A DNA stretch of 64,000 nucleotides from Rhizomys pruinosus (lineage: Eukaryota > Chordata > Mammalia > Rodentia > Spalacidae): assembly GCA_009823505.1 (NCBI GenBank), contig VZQC01000265.1, forward strand, positions 4,370,503-4,434,502, in the 5' to 3' direction. Positions within the stretch are counted from its first letter, which is position 1. Every line of letters starts with the position of its first letter. This document shows, one piece after another, positions 58,958 through 64,000 of the stretch. The translations under genes and the position numbers were made by a program. The notes under the pieces are model-generated. The model made no database searches, had not been told where the DNA came from, and was given only the letters and a program-made list of their open reading frames with translations.

Positions 58958-59170
58958 TGTAACAACTCAAGTTGGAGATAATAGCAACAAAAGAAGTGAA
59001 AAAAACTCTGGAAAGACTCAGAAAAAGATACAGGACATGTATGGCAGAGTGCAGGGACTTGGGTAGGGTGGGGGGCATGGAAAGGGAAGTGATTTTAGAT
59101 TTGATTGAGAAATGATATATGACCTATGGAAAAAGTTTAAAAATAAATAAATTATTTATATTAAAAAAAG

Positions 59171-60316
59171 TTTACCCTCTACCCAAGCATTTGAAAACTC
59201 TAGCAATCCTCTGATTTCGTTTCCTTCTTGTGAGTATAGAAGTTCAAAACATTCCTCCAGAAAAAGTTGGAGCACATCCCAACCCTTCAGATTCCTGATT
59301 CAACAGTCTCCAGATCCCAGTATAGGTATACTCATTCACCACAGGGATCCTCCAAGGACACATCTACCAGCTCTCTCCACACCTTTCCTCTTGTGAAATC
59401 TGACCTGGAATAAAAACTGTGCCTCAGCCCAGCTCATAGGTAGAATAAAAGCTTACTTTTATTTTGGATAGTTAATGCCTGACAATTACAACTCTTGCTA
59501 TGAGAAATGAAAGGTAGCACTGTCTTTTGCCTTTGTTTTCATGTAAACCGTGGTGGGAATCTGGGCTTTAAGCAGGCAGCCTTCAGTGATGATTAAGCAC
59601 AAAGTATCTTCATCTTCTGCATGGATGGCTTTGTGAGCATGGTAGCATGACAGGAGTTGGGGCAGTTGTTATTAATAGCTCAGTTTATCTAAGCACAGCA
59701 AGGGGACTTTCTCCTTTCAGTTTGAAAATGAGTCTCTATTCAAAATTCACCTTGCTTAAATAGAACTTCAAGTCTCTTTTTCCATTCTAGTCTTCTAATT
59801 TCTGCTATTTCTTCACTGTTGACACAAGGGTACCTTGGAAATATGTGAGGAGATGGCGAATCCCTTTGTAAAGTCCTCAGGAGAATCCCTTCCTTTCACC
59901 AAGCTATCATAAATATTTTACAAAAATAAAATCAAAGACATGATCTCATGTATACTTGGCGATAAGTTTCCTAGCTACTTAGTGAAGAGATTGGTTACTC
60001 TGTTTCTATAAGCCACCGATCTCTTCTAGAAAATATGTACCAGCCATTGCTGATAAATTTGTATTGGTAATATATTTTATGGACTATTATGGCAATGTAT
60101 GTTATAGACTACTATTATAATAAACTATAAATCTGTTTATTAAAGGAATGAACAGGACTGTATAGAAGAGTTTTCATCAAAAATCATTTCTTACTGTGAT
60201 AAGATATGGTAACTCAAAAGCAAAAGAAACATGTTTTTTTCTACAGAGCTACACTCTCAAGTGAGGAACAAAATATAAGTAACTGTAATCTCCCTGTGAC
60301 AGATGCTGTCGTCTAG
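59171..60316. other. No recognised feature
   Basis: About 1.15 kb with no coding motif or repeat signature; possibly unique. Confidence 0.45.
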
Positions 60317-61475
60317 TCAGACACATTCTTGATTTGGGAGACCCTCTTTATCTCTTCTGACTAGTTTTAATTTGAAGTCTATTTTGTCATATGTTAGAAT
60401 TAAGACTCCTGCTCTCTTCTTAGTTGCCATTTGTTTGGAATATTTTTTCCATTTTTTCACCCCAAGGTAGTGTCTATCCTTGAAGTTGAAATGAGTTTCT
60501 GGAAAACAACAAAAAGATGAATTTTCTGTCTTAATATATTCTACTAGCCTTTGCCTTTTGAGTGGGAAGTTGAGGCCATTGGTATTAAAAGTTATTATTG
60601 AAAGATATGCATTGGTTATTGCCATTTTAATTGGTTTGTGTTCTTGATTCTATTTTGAGTTTCTGTAATTTTACCATCCTTTGTTTTCTTTCTGTAATCT
60701 CTTGGATATACTCATTCCTATCTTCAGTCTTTTGTATTGCTTCCTGTATTCTCTGTAGGACTGGTTTGGTGGACATGAATTGCTTTAGCCTTTTTGTGTC
60801 ATGGAAAAATTTTCAACCCCTGTTGACCATGATAGATAGTTTTTTCTGGGTAAAATGTTCTGGGTTGGTATCCATGGTCATTTAGAACTGAGACTACTTT
60901 GGTCCAGACTCTTCTGGTTGTCATAGTTTGGACTAAAAAGTCAGCTGTAATTCTGAAGAGTTTTCTGTTATACATCACTTGTTTTTTCTCCAGCAGCCTT
61001 CAGTACCCTCACTTTGTTCTGTATATTTAATGTTTTTACTCTGATATCTCATGGGCAGTTTCTGTTGTGGTCCTGATTAATTGGTGTTCTGTGTGTTTCT
61101 GGAATCTGTATAGCTGTGTCTGTCCTTAATTTAGGGAAGTTTTTTTTCAAATTCCTGTTGAAGGTCTGGTCACTGCCAGTGGGTTGAGATTCTTCTATTT
61201 CCTATATGCTCATGATATGTAGATTTGATCTTTTAATAGTGTCCCACATTTCCTGTATATTGCATTCCTATGCTTTAAAATTTTTTATAGTCTTTGCTGA
61301 GGAAGTCTAGTTATTCGACTGTCATCTGGTCTTGATATTCTGCCCTCTGTTTTATTTATTCTACTTATGGGGCTCTCTCCAGTTGTTTCAAATTGACTTA
61401 TTGATCTTTTCAATTCCAGTCTCATTTTGTCTTGGGTTTTCTTAAGTATTTTTTATCTCTTTTCAAGAGACTCCA
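60317..61475 (-). mobile_element. Decayed L1 (ORF2 start and ORF1)
   Basis: 60317-60625 retains a broken endonuclease N-terminus (102-aa frame with a NTNGLNFP-type motif, PETHF in place of QETH). 60690-61475 matches ORF1 C-terminal to coiled-coil DNA with many stops. The endonuclease glutamate is retained but its Gln neighbour is changed. Confidence 0.75.
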
Positions 61476-61529
61476 AAAATAACACAGGGTACTGCTGGGG
61501 CTTTTGGTTATCTTCCAGAATGCAAAGGT

Positions 61530-62830
61530 AAGAGCCTACTGCTGAAGACAGTACATAATTCAGACACAGGACTTAGAACAACGGAGCAAAAACTGACCTG
61601 CAAACTTTTTTTTCCTGAAGACTAGCTCTCATCGTTCTAGAGGATACTATGAAATCTGCTTAGGGAGAAAAACAATCAATGCTCCAACCCAGTCCTAAAG
61701 CCAGATAACCATAATGACTGGCACAGCAAACTATCTCTACTAGTGGAGTAGTGGCACTGTTATCTGGGAGGTAATCAATACCTATTTAATTGGATTTAAA
61801 GACCTCTCAATGTGAGTGAACTCTTAGGTGGTATGCAATTTCAGCCAAATATAGCTGGGTGTGGTGGTACACTCCTTTAATCCCAGCATTTGGGAGGCAG
61901 AGGCAGGCAGATCTCTATGAATTTAAGGCCAGCCCGATCTACATAGTGAGTTCCAGGACAGCTGGAGCTACAGGGACACCCTGCCTCAAAAAGACCAAAA
62001 AAAGATGGATATGCAATTATAGCTAAATATACATGCCTAGAGAGGTCATAGATCCTGAAGAAAACATTATCTCTGACATATCTCTAGACAAATGAAATTT
62101 CTTATTATATCCTAAATATGAATCATTATATTTACAGACAAGTATACAGTCCATCACTCATTAAAAAAAGTTTCTTTTGGCAACAGATGGAGGCTACTGC
62201 AGAGTACCACAACTGGCCACACAAAGAGAATATATATCTGAAAGATGCTTACCTCTAAGTGACATATCTATAAAGGAACCTCTATACCTAAAGCTCATGG
62301 AACATAGTGAACAGGAGGTGGAGAGAATACTAGTGCATCCCCCAACTCCCAGCAGTGAAGCTTCCTTGTACTACAGAACGTAATGTGCACAGAAGGCCAC
62401 AGCTGGCTAAGTTTTAGGGAATAAGAGACTGGAGAGGGAATGTCTTTGGATAGGATTCTTATATAACTCCCTGTGGCTCAGGGACCATTTCAGAAGACAG
62501 TGGCCTTCAAGACTGTAAAAGCCAGGGTTGGTAGATGAACATAAGGAAACAGAGGCCTTCAGGCCACTGGAAGCTTGCTCATGTGAACTAGTGGTAATAG
62601 TAATATCAAGCATGAGACCAATGCAACGCAATCAGACAAGGGCCCACAGTGGTTTGAGGGAAATGGGTGGTGGATGGCCCTAGTCTGATACCTGGTGGAA
62701 ACTTATGATGCCTGAATGAGGGGGAGGGACCTTCCTTAAACTCTCTAGAAAGGCTAATCTTGCTGTGAAGAACAGGGGTCATAAACTTGCTTAAGTACTG
62801 TTGTATGAAATGCACAAAAAGTCAATAGAA
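61530..62830 (+). mobile_element. Lx-like L1 3' UTR, long copy
   Basis: Parallel to 54125-55345 along its length, interrupted by a B1. It ends near 'gcacaaaaagtcaatagaag'. It is non-coding. Confidence 0.75.
61854..62009 (+). mobile_element. B1 SINE
   Basis: Full-length B1 ('gctgggtgtggtggtacact') with an A-tail. The TSD is about 22 bp with differences: 'tatgcaatttcagccaaata' ending at 61853 and 'tatgcaattatagctaaata' from 62010. Confidence 0.9.
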
Positions 62831-62879
62831 GAGATCTGAGAGAGAATCACAAAGGGAAAGATCAAATCCATGAAGAGAA

Positions 62880-63190
62880 AAGTCCTGAAGATCACTTGGA
62901 AGTGTAGGCATGCTTGAGCTAATCACAAAGGAGGACATCTGAGCTTTTGTACAAAGCAGTTGGGCATAATACATTTTGGAAACAACAACAACAACAGAAA
63001 AGACTGCATCAAAGAACTGACTGAGACGGTGAACTTCTGCTCAAAACAGTCAACTTCCCCATGGAAAATACTGACAAAGACTGAGAGATGGAAAGCATGT
63101 TTGGCAGAATGCATGAGCTCTGGCGGGGTGGGGGAATGAGCGGGAACACGGGTCTAGATTTGTTAAAAATAAATAAATAAGTTTATGTGA
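62880..63190 (+). mobile_element. L1 3' UTR end, ordinary arrangement
   Basis: Matches 26090-26372: 'cagttgggcataatacattt', 'gactgcatcaaagaactgac', 'ggcagaatgcatgagctctg' and a G-rich tract, then an A-rich tail. The blocks flanking the young L1's 2-kb insert are adjacent here. Confidence 0.8.
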
Positions 63191-63929
63191 AAAAAAAAAG
63201 AAAATGTTAACAAGGAATATGATACAACTAACTTTTGTCTGTAAGTTTTGAGTTAATACAGTTTCATCTCATGTACCAAACCATTTTGGCACATAATGTG
63301 ACAATGTTTAACAATTCCTTTTATATGCATTGCTTTATTTAACATTGTTACCTGTTCAACAATTACCTTAGGTACAAAGTGTGATTCCTTTTTTCATATT
63401 TTCTATATTTATTTAGGAAGATCAAGTCATGATAGAAGACATGAAGAATTTACCAATAAAAAATATTCCAGAAAGTTCACTGAGAACATATGACACTGTA
63501 GATATGTGCTGTATCTCTAGGGGTTAAAACTAGCCTCACAGGACTTTTTAGTCTTATGAGTTTCTCTACATCACAAGAGCTATATTAAGTGGTTTACAAA
63601 TGTTGAAGACATCAAACATTACACCGTCAGCTTATCACAGACTTCAACCCACAGTTATGGAACCCACCTGCCATTTTTACTCTATAGCAATCATAATAGA
63701 TGGTAACAACAAGCCGTATAGAGAAGTTACTGTAGTAGATCACATTATTTCTAGCTAAAGTGACAATTGCTATAGCCATTTTGAAAATAGAGTTGACATT
63801 ATCAAGTAAGCACAAACACATTCTCTCCAGTCAAGTCATTTATTCCTAGTACATATATCCAGGAAGAACCCTGATACACTTATTCGCTTGGTATTTGTAA
63901 GAATGTTCTCCGAAAAAAAAAAAAAAAAT
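63191..63929. other. No recognised feature
   Basis: Unassigned AT-rich sequence ending in a 16-base A-run at 63913-63928 just before a B1. Confidence 0.4.
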
Positions 63930-64000
63930 GCCGGGCGTGGTGGTGCACGCCTTTAATCCTAGCACTCGGGAGGCAGAGGCAGGCAGATCTTTGTGAGTTC
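63930..64000 (+). mobile_element. B1 SINE, cut by the window end
   Basis: Begins 'gccgggcgtggtggtgcacg' and runs through 'gaggcagaggcaggcagatc'. It is very close to consensus, so probably young; the 3' part lies outside. Confidence 0.92.

Larger units (their letters stand above)
56691..59170 (+). mobile_element. L1-E: 5'-inverted L1 with a nested insertion
   Basis: 56691-57050 is minus-oriented ORF2. From 57051 the sequence is plus-oriented and continues ORF2 from 'aacaaatgatactaaatgct' through the Cys motif to the end (ORF 57021-57287 crosses the joint) and into the 3' UTR. The inverted part covers the ORF2 stretch immediately upstream of the plus part, as twin priming predicts. The 3' UTR breaks at about 57785 and resumes at about 58900, ending at an A-rich tail. 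TSD 'tttaccctc' (56682-56690 and 59171-59179). Confidence 0.82.

Overview
The window reads as repeat-dense, gene-free chromosome from a muroid-type (myomorph) rodent. The evidence is the repeat fauna: B1 SINEs, tRNA-derived B3/B2-type SINEs, L1 3' ends of the Lx kind, URR1-like short DNA-transposon remnants and an IAP-like solo LTR. I cannot name the species. I found no host coding exon, rRNA, functional tRNA or CRISPR. The only long intact reading frames belong to one LINE-1.

Layout. Positions 1-8.5 kb hold decayed L1 pieces in both orientations. From about 7.7 to 24.6 kb there is a stack of nested L1s on the minus strand. The centre of the stack is a young full-length L1 (15360-23276, minus) with perfect 15-bp target-site duplications (TSDs), a GC-rich 5' UTR built on a 214-bp monomer, intact ORF1 (404 aa) and ORF2 (1277 aa), and an unusually long 2.29-kb 3' UTR. 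It sits in an older L1 that also holds another nearly full-length, decayed L1 (8498-14765). That decayed L1 contains a B3 SINE and a URR1 element, and the URR1 contains a second B3 SINE. From 25.9 to 33.8 kb lie plus-strand L1 remnants plus a third copy of the young L1's 3' UTR, inserted with a 5' inversion. From 34 to 53 kb the density falls: URR1, SINE, LTR and old L1 pieces alternate with unassigned sequence and microsatellites. From 53 to 64 kb there are again L1 ends, B1s and one more 5'-inverted L1.

Working together. ORF1 and ORF2 of the young L1 form the retrotransposition machinery. Everything else with an A-tail and TSD (5'-truncated L1s, B1, B3, and a 589-bp composite at 42.7-43.3 kb) is a product of such machinery. 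The most unusual observation is that the young L1 lineage carries about 2 kb of foreign sequence inside its 3' UTR, absent from two related L1 ends in the same window, and that three copies with this insert are present. Family names come from recalled consensus features and were not searched.
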